This document shows positions 52,794 through 61,069 of a DNA stretch of 64,000 nucleotides, piece after piece; position 1 is the stretch's first letter; every line of letters begins with the position of its first letter. The DNA is taken from NCBI GenBank assembly GCA_947260005.1, contig CAMYOL010000058.1, positions 62,001 to 126,000 of the forward strand, in the 5' to 3' direction. The position numbers and the translations under genes are program-made. The notes beneath the pieces were generated by a model. It worked only from the letters and a program-made list of their open reading frames with translations, was not told the DNA's origin and searched no databases. The DNA comes from an uncultured Ectothiorhodospiraceae bacterium. Its GTDB lineage: Bacteria; Pseudomonadota; Gammaproteobacteria; UBA6429; Thiohalophilaceae.

Positions 52794-53732
52794 CTAATCG
52801 TCATCGTAAAAATCACTTGCATGTTTTCCGATAAAACGATGAACACGCCGTGTTGGATGAATTCCATCCCAGAATAAATACTCTCGCGGACGATCGCAAA
52901 CCGGCCCCTCAATTACACCTGGCATTATACAGGTCATTTCTGTTTCTTTAAGTTTTAGTTTTTCCTGATTATTGGCTAATGCGGTGAATAACGTAAATAA
53001 ATCAAACTCTCTGAGTTCTATCGGGAAGGCTGATTGATAACTCCTACTGACCTGGGCCAGACCTTGATTATACTGCACACTCAGCATATTCGCTGCGAAT
53101 TGTGCCTGTGGGCCTTGTAGGCGCACAGCAGGAGTTAAAGATAAATCCGGTGCATTAACAATTAAAAAACGATTCGCCCCGGCCTGAATGAGTGCGGCCA
53201 TATTATCACTAACCGATGTTAATGCTTCCTGCAGGATTAGACCACTGCTTACCCCGCCAGGATCGGTGGCCAGTGCAACAATTGCATCACGAATGTCGTT
53301 GCCACCGATAAATAGCACATACAAAACTTCGTCGTTATCCTCGTCAAAATAGGTATTTAAATAGGCCGCCACCTGGGTACTCAGGTTCACACTGCCTTCA
53401 TTACGCGCACGTGAACCCCCGACGGCATAATTCGTGGCACCACGTTTACCAAACGCAGGTTTAGATTTTTGATCCAACTCACGGGCAAAAATTTCAATCC
53501 AGGTCTTACCATTAGAAAAGTGATGACCGCCAACCGCATAAGCTGCATCAGGAATTAGTTGATATGGTGGAACGGACTGCATGCCTGTTAATGCAAAGGC
53601 ATTCCCCGGATCCGATAAACTATCACCAAAAACAACGATTCGTTCTATATCCTGATCGGCATAGACATTCGAAATTACAGCAATTCCAAGCCCTGCTAAC
53701 AATATAAATAATCTTATGGATTTAAATATCAT
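52794..53732 (-). CDS. Secreted SGNH/GDSL esterase
   Basis: The start is set at the ATG at 53730-53732 with GGAGTG upstream (MIFKSIRLFILLAGLGIAV). The 312-residue precursor has block I VVFGDSLSDPGNAF (nucleophile Ser38), the GGNDIRDAI block, and a C-terminal FWDGIHPTRRVH with Asp and His of the triad. Related proteins are lipases, phospholipases and haemolysins of gammaproteobacteria. No autotransporter domain follows, so the product is probably periplasmic or secreted. Confidence 0.92.
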   Translation of the reverse strand: MIFKSIRLFILLAGLGIAVISNVYADQDIERIVVFGDSLSDPGNAFALTGMQSVPPYQLIPDAAYAVGGHHFSNGKTWIEIFARELDQKSKPAFGKRGATNYAVGGSRARNEGSVNLSTQVAAYLNTYFDEDNDEVLYVLFIGGNDIRDAIVALATDPGGVSSGLILQEALTSVSDNMAALIQAGANRFLIVNAPDLSLTPAVRLQGPQAQFAANMLSVQYNQGLAQVSRSYQSAFPIELREFDLFTLFTALANNQEKLKLKETEMTCIMPGVIEGPVCDRPREYLFWDGIHPTRRVHRFIGKHASDFYDDD

Positions 53733-54012
53733 AATAATCACTCCTTTGAATCGAATCCGCATATATCAAGAGTTGATTTTTATTAAAGTGAAACTGTCAG
53801 CCTTTGAGATTACAATAAATAGGCTAAAAAAACCATGCTTTGCATGTCATCGAAATTAATTATCGCGGGTATGATGTTTAAATATAAACATTAACTGACA
53901 TAATACTCATTATTTACATCAAAAAGGCAATGTCGTTAAGAAAATATGAAAATCAAAGCGGTGTTTAACTTTCGACTAATTACCAAACCGCTGTGATTGC
54001 TTTAGAGGGGAA

Positions 54013-54636
54013 TTATTGTCTTTTCAGCAGATATTCCTGTAAGCCATTAGAGAGCAATACCCCTTTTTGCACCATAAATGGAGATAATATCTTTTGTAAC
54101 GCTTCCTTGTAATACATAGGACATGGTGTGGAGTTATTAGAATTATTTTCGACCCAAATCTTATTATCACTCTGGAACGTATAATTCCCAGGTAACTCCG
54201 GCATACTCTCGCGAGTCTGAATATAGATATGCAACATTACATTATCATTAGTATGTTGCAATAGAAATTGAACCACTTCATTGAGCAACCGTGTATCAAG
54301 ATAATTAGGTAAATCCCACAACATAATCAAATTCAGATTAGCTTTATTGTTTTTATATAGTTGTAAATTTTTTACCAGTGCCCGGTTTATTTTTGTCTGA
54401 GTATCAAGCTTCTCCATGTCGATCTCAAGCAACTGTTGACCACATCCTGGTAGATATAACTTACAATGGACACGGGCAAAGTAATCAAGCTGAAATTGAT
54501 TGGCAGGGTTTACATCCAAAATTTCGTAATAGTGATCCGCATCGAATTTATCCAGCAAACCAAACAGCAACGGACTATTCATAGCATAGCCCGTTTGCTG
54601 TGGCGCCAGATGTTCTGCAACAGTTGAAATTAACAT
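54013..54636 (-). CDS. Unknown protein beside bactofilin
   Basis: The 207-residue product has no signal peptide, transmembrane helix or family that I can name. LFGLLDKFDADHYYEILDVNPANQF and LNLIMLWDLPNYLDTRLLNEV read like parts of a Rossmann-type alpha/beta domain, but no AdoMet-binding glycine motif is visible. It starts 40 bases after the bactofilin gene and is probably co-transcribed with it, which makes an assembly or localisation role plausible. Confidence 0.6.
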   Translation of the reverse strand: MLISTVAEHLAPQQTGYAMNSPLLFGLLDKFDADHYYEILDVNPANQFQLDYFARVHCKLYLPGCGQQLLEIDMEKLDTQTKINRALVKNLQLYKNNKANLNLIMLWDLPNYLDTRLLNEVVQFLLQHTNDNVMLHIYIQTRESMPELPGNYTFQSDNKIWVENNSNNSTPCPMYYKEALQKILSPFMVQKGVLLSNGLQEYLLKRQ

Positions 54637-54676
54637 TTCATTAAAGCTGAATGACTACAGAAAAAATACGTAGTCT

Positions 54677-55210
54677 TTATGCCGATTTCAGACCAGATGA
54701 ATTCGAGGAGTTTGATGAGTTCATAGTATTATCTGCTTTCATTAAATCATCTTTTCCTGGCTCCATCTCGATACTACCTTTAAACAAAGCACCATCTTCA
54801 AGCGTTACTCGCGGAGCAATTATATTGCCATGGACATTACCCGTTTGGCGTATCACTACTTTTTCCTCACCAGCCATGTCACCGGAAAGCTCACCTTCGA
54901 CAATGATTTGTTTGGCATTAATATTCGCCTTTACTTTACCGGTATTACTGATGGTAACATTGTGCCCGACAACATTAATGGTTCCATCCACCTCACCCTG
55001 GATAATAAGGTTTTCGTCACCGGTCACGTCACCACGAATTCGGATCGAAGCGCCAATCGCTGCTGAACTGTCTTTGGTCGAACTATTTGATTTTGTTGAC
55101 GACTGGCGAGGTTGTTTCGTTTCGCGTGGCGGCAAATCCACCTCATCCTGAGTCTGGTAAGTCTTTATCTTACTTGAGACGTTTTCTTTAATTTGTTTCA
55201 TGTCTATCAT
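54677..55210 (-). CDS. Bactofilin (DUF583) cytoskeletal protein
   Basis: The start is set at the ATG at 55208-55210 with GGAG upstream (MIDMKQIKENVSSK). The 177-residue protein has a Ser/Thr/Pro/Lys-rich N-terminal segment (about 15-50), a bactofilin beta-helix (about 52-150: IRGDVTGDENLIIQGEVDGTI, then repeated IxVEG, GDMAGEEKVVIRQTGNVHG) and a Ser/Asn-rich C-terminus. Bactofilins polymerise without nucleotide and position enzymes or appendages at the cell pole. It precedes the unknown gene at 54013. Confidence 0.94.
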   Translation of the reverse strand: MIDMKQIKENVSSKIKTYQTQDEVDLPPRETKQPRQSSTKSNSSTKDSSAAIGASIRIRGDVTGDENLIIQGEVDGTINVVGHNVTISNTGKVKANINAKQIIVEGELSGDMAGEEKVVIRQTGNVHGNIIAPRVTLEDGALFKGSIEMEPGKDDLMKADNTMNSSNSSNSSGLKSA

Positions 55211-55366
55211 ACTGTTCTCCAATGAACCTGCTTATATTGGTGAAATAAAAATTCCTTTTTGCATCAAGTAAATGCGTACGACAATTATGAATTCACATTT
55301 AGATAATTGAAATGAACTGTATCACAACAAATCAATATGAAAAAAGTACAATAATACTGCGGAATA

Positions 55367-55570
55367 TTACCCTGATAATGACTGATCGCTTTCTAACTTT
55401 AATTGCTTTAAACACAAATGACATAAACAATCCACATAGTGTTCAGCAATATACTCACGATTTAATCTGGACAACTGAATATTCGAACACTGGCAGTGTT
55501 CAATTTGATTTGCATGGCAGGAAAATTTCTGCTGGCAGCGAGGACAATATTTTTTTTCTGGGCTACCCAT
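55367..55570 (-). CDS. Cysteine-rich CWC-family protein
   Basis: The 67-residue protein has CPRCQ, CHAN, HCQCSN and CLCHLCLKQL, the Cys-rich pattern of the CWC family (zinc-binding proteins of unknown function). It lies between the bactofilin gene and the next - strand gene, in a region without other genes. Confidence 0.82.
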   Translation of the reverse strand: MGSPEKKYCPRCQQKFSCHANQIEHCQCSNIQLSRLNREYIAEHYVDCLCHLCLKQLKLESDQSLSG

Positions 55571-55604
55571 TATTTTTAATAAATACTATCAATTTTATAA
55601 ATAA

Positions 55605-56012
55605 TTAATGAAGTTTTGCATCCGTTGCTAACGATAATGAATCGAGAATACTCTCAATTAAATCATCTTCCTCACCTTCGCTTTCCAGGTCACAATTATA
55701 GGTAACAAAAAGTAATTTATTATCCAGGCAGAGATACCACTCGCACCAATAATTCTCATCTGCCTCGAAACAACAACCTACCCCGGTAAAAGGGCCAAAG
55801 ACCTCATGATGTAATTCAGCACCCGCATCCAAATGTTCAACAACCAGGTCTTCTATATAATCATCATTTATCGGTTCATCTTCGACAACAGCACTCACTA
55901 CCAGGGTACCCTGACCATCTGGATCATACAGGCTAATCATTTCATCGTCTGTTTCGATACTCCAGGTATCAGGAACAGTCAGCTGCCAAAAATCATGCTG
56001 AACTTTTTTCAC
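55605..56012 (-). CDS. Hypothetical acidic protein
   Basis: The 135-residue protein starts at GTG 56012 with GGGAG upstream. It has an acidic middle (EDEPINDDYIEDLVVEHL), an aromatic/Cys segment (GVGCCFEADENYWCEWYLCLDNKL) and no signal peptide. The pattern (WQLTVPDTWSIE... ) resembles small standalone proteins of the DUF type found in gammaproteobacteria, but I cannot name a family. It diverges from the small membrane protein gene at 56101. Confidence 0.65.
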   Translation of the reverse strand: MKKVQHDFWQLTVPDTWSIETDDEMISLYDPDGQGTLVVSAVVEDEPINDDYIEDLVVEHLDAGAELHHEVFGPFTGVGCCFEADENYWCEWYLCLDNKLLFVTYNCDLESEGEEDDLIESILDSLSLATDAKLH

Positions 56013-56100
56013 TTTCTTTCTCCCACCATGAATATATAACCCATATAGAAACGATTAAATATATGCTAGAATATATTTTATACAACTTTAAATACCGACT

Positions 56101-56379
56101 ATGAAAAATTCTTTACGTGCCATATTCTCACCTATCCTTAACTATTTTGAGAAAGGTGATGAGCCATATACTTACAAACCATTGAATCGTAAGATCCTAA
56201 TTTTCATGAGCACATTATTTTTATCATTAGCGATTGTGGTCGCTTATCTGTCACGGGAAAATAGTGACTTAGGATACCTGATCCCGGTCGTCGTCTTTTC
56301 TGCCATCGCCCTGATAGGCCTGGTTGTTGGATTACTCGGAAACGATAGAGCGGTTACAAAAATATGGGGTTCGCGTTAA
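56101..56379 (+). CDS. Small two-helix membrane protein
   Basis: The 92-residue protein has a soluble N-terminal segment (about 1-28) and two transmembrane helices (about 32-50 and 58-77). No family is recognised. It is one of only two + strand genes in 48.2-62.5 kb, converges on the lipoprotein gene at 56383 and stops 3 bases before it. Confidence 0.7.
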   Translation: MKNSLRAIFSPILNYFEKGDEPYTYKPLNRKILIFMSTLFLSLAIVVAYLSRENSDLGYLIPVVVFSAIALIGLVVGLLGNDRAVTKIWGSR

Positions 56380-56382
56380 ACG

Positions 56383-56604
56383 CTAATCACCGTCATCCAG
56401 TACATCTTTTTTGAAGGCTTTAATCGCATCTCGAGTCTCATGACCAATGGTTCTTGTCACATCACGCGTCCCGTGACCAATTTCGCGAGTAACATCACGA
56501 GTACCATGGCCAATATCCCGCCCGGCCTGTTTAAATTCAGCACAGGACAAGGAGAGTAATGAAAACATACTAATGAATATTACTGGGGAAGAAAAAATGC
56601 GCAC
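56383..56604 (-). CDS. Small lipoprotein with three 11-residue repeats
   Basis: The 73-residue protein starts at GTG 56604 with GGAGG upstream, and has a lipobox (SLLSLSC, Cys21). The mature part is mostly three copies of an 11-residue unit, IGHGTRDVTRE-like: DIGHGTRDVTR, EIGHGTRDVTR and TIGHETRDAIK, then a charged tail. Eleven-residue periodicity suggests an amphipathic helix that binds membrane or another helix. No family is recognised. Confidence 0.75.
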   Translation of the reverse strand: MRIFSSPVIFISMFSLLSLSCAEFKQAGRDIGHGTRDVTREIGHGTRDVTRTIGHETRDAIKAFKKDVLDDGD

Positions 56605-56640
56605 AGACCGGCCTCCAAATCATAATAGAATTTAATCAGA

Positions 56641-56922
56641 TTAATCGGTACGGCTGGTAATTTCTAATAAATGGTAGCCAAATTGAGTTTTTACCGGACC
56701 ATGCACTGTATTTAAGGCACCACTGAACACGACTTCATCAAATTCCTTAACCATTTGGCCGGGACCAAATTCGCCAAGATCACCGCCGGATTGACCCGAT
56801 GGGCAACTAGAATGTTGTTTTGCAACTTCACCAAAGTCAGCACCGGCTTCAATCTCACTCTTCAGTTGATTACACTGATCTTCGCTATCCACCAAAATAT
56901 GTCTCGCCGTCGCTTTTGCCAT
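56641..56922 (-). CDS. ppiC: Parvulin-type (PpiC) peptidyl-prolyl isomerase
   Basis: The start is the ATG at 56920-56922 (MAKATARHILVDSEDQC) with AGAGG upstream. The 93-residue product is a lone parvulin domain: ARHILV, GADFGEVAKQHSSCPSGQSGGDLGEFGPGQMV (split here by Cys/Ser-rich loop) and VHGPVKTQFGYHLLEI, which has the three active His/Cys/Gln-type residues. It is cytoplasmic like E. coli PpiC. It lies downstream of the HD-GYP gene on the same strand. Confidence 0.94.
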   Translation of the reverse strand: MAKATARHILVDSEDQCNQLKSEIEAGADFGEVAKQHSSCPSGQSGGDLGEFGPGQMVKEFDEVVFSGALNTVHGPVKTQFGYHLLEITSRTD

Positions 56923-57096
56923 GCTCATTCCTCTTAAATTATGTATCGAAAAAAAGTGTACTGTAAACCTAAACATATTGACTGACAACAAAAAAGCCGT
57001 CTTTGCATCGTAATTTTCGGATGAGGCTTAAATCCCGTGATTATCTCACATTCGGACGAAAAACAACTCAGCCAGCATCAACCTTCGTCTTTGATT

Positions 57097-58122
57097 TTAT
57101 TCGATGAGGCTCTTAATTTTATCGATCTGTTGAGTCGTACTCTGTTGCGGAGTCAATGACTCTTGTTCCAGAATCTTACTGACACTGATTTCACTAACCT
57201 TTGGTTCAATCACCCCTTTTACCTCAAGACGATCTGTTGAATTATCCCATTTTTGGGATAACAGGTTATAGATTTTACGTTGTTTATAAAATTCACCATT
57301 ACTGTCTTTGATAAATAAAACCATGGGCCGTAGCTTGGTTTTCTTTGTGGTTGCAATGACAACAGCCGTTTTCCCATCACTCAGGTTTACAAGCGTACCA
57401 ACGGGGTATATCCCCATACAGCTCATAAATCCCTCGACATATTGCTTATCAAAATGCCCGCTAGTCCAACTATAAATATTTTGTAGCGCTTTATAGGGTG
57501 ATATCCCGTCGTGATAACATCGATCACTGGTAACGGCATCATATACATCAACTATGGAGGTCAGCTTAATATGCTTGCTAATTTGATCATTCGTCAGTTC
57601 GTCTGGATAGCCTTTACCATTAATTCTTTCATGATGGTGCAAAACGATCTCTAATGACTCGTTCGGTATTGCTGCATCTTCTTTTAAAATATTATAGCCT
57701 TCAATCGGATGCGTTTTCATCACCGCAAATTCCTCATCGGTGAACTTACCTGGTTTATCCAGGATCTCGGGCGGAATTCTTAACTTAGCGATATCGTGTA
57801 ATAATGCACCCAGACCAAGTAACTCTAATTCAGTTCTATGAAGATCGAGGTGTTTAGCAAATATAAGGGCTAAGATACATACGTTTATACTATGCGTTAA
57901 TGTATATTCATGACGTGCCTTCAAATGTGTTAACCACATCATCGCATTTGGATTTATTAAAATATTTTCAGCCAGGTTATGCACCAGGCTTTTGGCTTTT
58001 GAAATATCAATCGGTTTAACATTACGTACGTTCTGATGGGTCTTGACGACATAGGTACGGGTATTATTATAAATTTTGCGTGCTAATTGTAGGTGCTCTC
58101 GATAATCATAGCGGGTCGCCAC
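57097..58122 (-). CDS. HD-GYP domain c-di-GMP phosphodiesterase-like protein, N-terminal domain missing
   Basis: The 341-residue product has a complete HD-GYP domain: HSINVCILALIFAKHL, ALLHDIAKLRIP (His109-Asp110), THPIEGYNIL, LHHHERINGKGYPDEL (GYP at 171-173) and VDVYDAVTSDR. C-di-GMP hydrolysis is likely. Typical relatives start with a DUF3391 domain of 90-110 residues; here the frame begins at GTG 58122 and an in-frame stop lies about 95 bases upstream with no ATG between. The 5' end is thus shorter than usual. A weak AGAG is the only ribosome site. Confidence 0.9.
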   Translation of the reverse strand: MATRYDYREHLQLARKIYNNTRTYVVKTHQNVRNVKPIDISKAKSLVHNLAENILINPNAMMWLTHLKARHEYTLTHSINVCILALIFAKHLDLHRTELELLGLGALLHDIAKLRIPPEILDKPGKFTDEEFAVMKTHPIEGYNILKEDAAIPNESLEIVLHHHERINGKGYPDELTNDQISKHIKLTSIVDVYDAVTSDRCYHDGISPYKALQNIYSWTSGHFDKQYVEGFMSCMGIYPVGTLVNLSDGKTAVVIATTKKTKLRPMVLFIKDSNGEFYKQRKIYNLLSQKWDNSTDRLEVKGVIEPKVSEISVSKILEQESLTPQQSTTQQIDKIKSLIE

Positions 58123-58491
58123 ATTCTCTTGTTTATCATTTGCTCCACTCGCAGAGGCAAGGCGTTGACTAAAATTGCTGGCTAGCGTTTGCAGATTTGC
58201 CCGATCCGAGATTTCAGTTTACGGTCAAATAATAATCACTAATATAGGGCAACAGATCACTCTAGCCAGCAAATCTGTGTGTATACATCTTTATCCACTG
58301 AAGAGTATTACATCTGATTGTTAACTTTAACGACATGAAGCATGGTTTTTGTTATGAAATATTAACGAAATCAGTTACATAAATACCAGTTCCGTCATTT
58401 TGATAGCCTATGCCACCATCCCACTCGGATCTTCGTTAAAGCCAGGCACTCAGGTATAATACGAGCATGTGAACAAAAGGTTTTACGAACA
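58123..58491. other. 369-base intergenic region with a short inverted repeat
   Basis: Nothing coding was seen. Two copies of CTGGCTAG / CTAGCCAG (near 58179-58187 and 58263-58271), each beside CAGATTTGC / GCAAATCTG, form a split inverted repeat just upstream of the HD-GYP start. The rest is AT-rich and must hold the divergent promoters of the HD-GYP and glutaredoxin genes. Confidence 0.55.
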
Positions 58492-58878
58492 ATGAAATGG
58501 GTTATTCGAATTTTCTTCCGCACATTACGCCGCATCATTGGACCAATTATGCTGCTGATTGATAAACTGACGACGCCAAAGGGCATCAAACACCCACTGG
58601 AGAAACAACAGCGCCTGAATCAAACAACACAAAATATCGCCCTCTATCAGTTTAAGACATGTCCTTTTTGTATGAAGGTTCGACGTGAAATTAAACGTCA
58701 ATCACTCAATATCGAGCTTCGTGATGCCCAACATGATGAGCATCATCGTCAACAACTGCTCAAAGGCGGCGGACAAATAAAAGTACCCTGCCTGCAAATT
58801 AAAAACTCCGATGGCAATCACCGTTGGTTATATGAATCCACCGACGTGATACAGTATTTAAAAACACTCAGCGCTTAA
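58492..58878 (+). CDS. Glutaredoxin-like protein with N-terminal anchor
   Basis: The 128-residue protein begins with an amphipathic basic/hydrophobic segment (about 1-25) that may be a membrane anchor, then a glutaredoxin fold with the redox site Cys57-Pro-Phe-Cys60 (QFKTCPFCMKVR) and the KVPCLQI and STDVIQYL segments that form the glutathione site. The cis-Pro is present (VPC). It may reduce disulfides near the membrane. It is monocistronic. Confidence 0.9.
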   Translation: MKWVIRIFFRTLRRIIGPIMLLIDKLTTPKGIKHPLEKQQRLNQTTQNIALYQFKTCPFCMKVRREIKRQSLNIELRDAQHDEHHRQQLLKGGGQIKVPCLQIKNSDGNHRWLYESTDVIQYLKTLSA

Positions 58879-59142
58879 CTCTCTACATCGTAAGTGATTC
58901 TTGAAAATAAAAGCATACTACTAAATTATCAATTTATATCTATAAATTGATAATTACCACCCGATCGGGATTGAATGACATGTTTAATACTTAAAGTACA
59001 ACTTAAAAATAACATTTGAATTTAAATATCCTCACTTATAAATAAATATAAATTTTAAAATGCTAAATCGACCAGAAAATTTACTGCTAAAGACCTGGAC
59101 TTCGATAGTTACTTTAGTCAGGGCCAGTAGCGTTTTATAAAA

Positions 59143-59580
59143 TTAAGTCACCAACTTCGATTTTTCAAAAGACTGACCTAGTTGTTCAACCAGCTTTTGT
59201 TGAAGCTTTTGAACTTGTACATCGTCATAAGTGCTCGTTTTATCATTCCCCCACACCACACCCGGCCAGCATGCATCTTGTGGATGACGACTAATAATGT
59301 GTATATGAAGCTGCGAAACCACATTACCAATCATGGCCACATTTAGCTTTGTGTTATTAAAATTCTGTTCTAGAAATGTGGATATCTGGTTTATCTGATC
59401 CAGAATTTGTAGCTGACGATCTTTCGTTAACTTATAAAATTCTATCTCTTGCGTCTCAGGGACAAGAATGAACCATGGATATAATGCATTTCGATTTAAT
59501 AACAGACAACTATCCTTCATCATACCCATAAGATAACAGTCTTGTCTTAGCTTTGGATCCAACTTTGGAGTTTGGGTCAT
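59143..59580 (-). CDS. HIT-domain protein
   Basis: The 145-residue protein has the HIT motif QLHIHIISRHPQD (HxHxH type, with Ile) and NVVSQLHIHI, and the upstream LYPWFILVPE strand common to the short HIT proteins found widely in proteobacteria. The nucleotide substrate is unknown. It is distinct from the HinT-like gene at 16853. It lies upstream of nothing on this strand; the region 58879-59142 is AT-rich and empty. Confidence 0.9.
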   Translation of the reverse strand: MTQTPKLDPKLRQDCYLMGMMKDSCLLLNRNALYPWFILVPETQEIEFYKLTKDRQLQILDQINQISTFLEQNFNNTKLNVAMIGNVVSQLHIHIISRHPQDACWPGVVWGNDKTSTYDDVQVQKLQQKLVEQLGQSFEKSKLVT

Positions 59581-59623
59581 AGTGAGTTTTTATTAAAGTG
59601 ATCCTGAATTAATTAATTATTTT

Positions 59624-59905
59624 CTAATCTTTAATTTCTACACCACGCCAGAACGCGACGTGATTTTTAATCGCTGCGGCAGCAGATTTTGGCTCAGGAT
59701 AATACCATGCGGCATCCTCATTTTTTTCTCCATTGACAACAATTGAATAATAGCTCGCATCACCTTTCCAGGGACAATGGCTTATGGTTTCGCTTATTAC
59801 AAAATATTTCATATCCAAAGAATTGACAGGAAAATAGTGATTATTTTCTACTACCACTGTTTCTTTCGACTCAGCGATAACTTCATTATTCCAAATTGCT
59901 TTCAT
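59624..59905 (-). CDS. DUF427 protein
   Basis: The 93-residue protein has the DUF427 core: WNNEVIAESKETVVVENNHYFP, SHCPWKGDASYYS and AAWYYPEPKSAA. The family is small, cytoplasmic and of unknown function. Its ATG overlaps the stop of the upstream gene (ATGA at 59902-59905), so translation is coupled to the small membrane protein. Confidence 0.92.
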   Translation of the reverse strand: MKAIWNNEVIAESKETVVVENNHYFPVNSLDMKYFVISETISHCPWKGDASYYSIVVNGEKNEDAAWYYPEPKSAAAAIKNHVAFWRGVEIKD

Positions 59906-60108
59906 ATCTTAATAAAATAAGGCAGGGACATAATCAGAACACCGATTATCACTAAGACATAAACGTTCGGGGTAAAATAGGGAAAGATAAATAAGCATAT
60001 CCCGCACAAAAAAGGGACGGGGGCCCGCTGTCTGCGCCCATATATAAAATACCCCATGCCCATGGCACCGAATAATACAGCCCAAATTAATTCTGCCTGA
60101 GTTTCCAT
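59902..60108 (-). CDS. Small membrane protein coupled to DUF427
   Basis: The 68-residue protein has two hydrophobic segments (about 8-24 and 31-46, then 50-65), so two or three transmembrane helices with short loops (GRRQRAPVP). No family is recognised. Overlap of its stop with the start of the DUF427 gene indicates a two-gene operon. Confidence 0.75.
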   Translation of the reverse strand: METQAELIWAVLFGAMGMGYFIYGRRQRAPVPFLCGICLFIFPYFTPNVYVLVIIGVLIMSLPYFIKI

Positions 60109-60275
60109 ATTAGATACCTAATTACGCTATCAAACCCCTCACGGACTATAGAGTTAACTCAGATGAGAAGAATAATACATGATATTCCCGACCTCACTGA
60201 TCTATTTAAATTAGTCACGCTTGAAGCTGCTAACGATGCTTAAAATCTTTTCAAATTAAGTTCCTGAGCCGTTAG

Positions 60276-60830
60276 TTAAATAACTGCTACGCCAAATAAA
60301 TACGGATGTAAAAATATAAAAATACCATACGCAACTATACCTGCCACAATGACAATGGCGTCTTTGGCCAACGGATATTTAGTTTGCTGTTTTTTAGCTC
60401 CACGAAGATTTGCCGAAAACATGTCAAACAAAGCATATACACCGAATGAGCCAAACAAAAAGATTGAAGCAAGATCACCGTTCGCTAGTAAATGCGCAGC
60501 AGACCATAACGCGACACCCCAGAGCATTGGATGACGGGTAAAACGCTTTATGTTACTTTTCATGTTTGCTGCCGCAAGCAAAATCAATGACAACACCATT
60601 AGCACTGGAGCTGCCTTTGTACCCCAATCAGGCGGTAACCATATCGATTGAACACCGGCTTGAGACTTACCGTAGATGATCAATATCAAACCTGTCATTG
60701 CAACAATCGCAAACAGGGCTTGATACTTAGTTTCCCCTAAACGGGTAACAAGCATACTACGGATACCAACCAGACTGGGGATAAGATGTACTGTAAAAAA
60801 TAGCACCATCCCCGCAATTAGAAAATTCAT
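60276..60830 (-). CDS. nnrU: NnrU family membrane protein
   Basis: The 184-residue protein has about six transmembrane helices and the family pattern: VLFFTVHLIPSLVGIR near the N-terminus, RHPMLWGVALWSAAHLLANGD (catalytic-type His/Asn residues) and FDMFSANLRGAKK. NnrU is linked to nitric oxide and nitrite metabolism in denitrifiers, and family members may be isomerase-like. No nir or nor genes are in the window. A GAGGCAG precedes the ATG. Confidence 0.92.
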   Translation of the reverse strand: MNFLIAGMVLFFTVHLIPSLVGIRSMLVTRLGETKYQALFAIVAMTGLILIIYGKSQAGVQSIWLPPDWGTKAAPVLMVLSLILLAAANMKSNIKRFTRHPMLWGVALWSAAHLLANGDLASIFLFGSFGVYALFDMFSANLRGAKKQQTKYPLAKDAIVIVAGIVAYGIFIFLHPYLFGVAVI

Positions 60831-60883
60831 TGTCTGCCTCCAGCCATCACGAGAATCCTGACTCTTGAGTTTCTTAAATACGG

Positions 60884-61054
60884 TTACTTAAACAAACAAT
60901 GCTTAGTGTAATCACCAACCTCATTCACCGTCCACTCACCACGTGGTTTTTCCTTTAATTGAATACACCATTTCTCACTACCGAGCTCCGGCGAGCAGGA
61001 TAAATTCATAGAACTGATAGATAATAACAACAAACACTCGGTTACTAACTTCAT
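60884..61054 (-). CDS. DUF3012 small lipoprotein
   Basis: The 56-residue product has a signal peptide with lipobox NLSC (Cys20), then SPELGSEKWC and EKPRGEWTVNEVGDYTKHCLFK. The pattern C-x(9)-WC...KP.G.WT.NE..D..KHC is that of DUF3012 lipoproteins, with three cysteines in total. It is too short for many gene finders. It lies between the barrel gene and nnrU on the same strand. Confidence 0.88.
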   Translation of the reverse strand: MKLVTECLLLLSISSMNLSCSPELGSEKWCIQLKEKPRGEWTVNEVGDYTKHCLFK

Positions 61055-61069
61055 ACAACCTCAACACGT

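Noticed and set aside
53763-54012. AGCGGT...ACCGCT hairpin at about 53959-53992 as a terminator
   Set aside because: The loop is long and no T run follows on either strand.
54651-55151. 166-codon + strand frame opposite bactofilin
   Set aside because: It is antisense to a strongly recognised protein and has no ribosome site.
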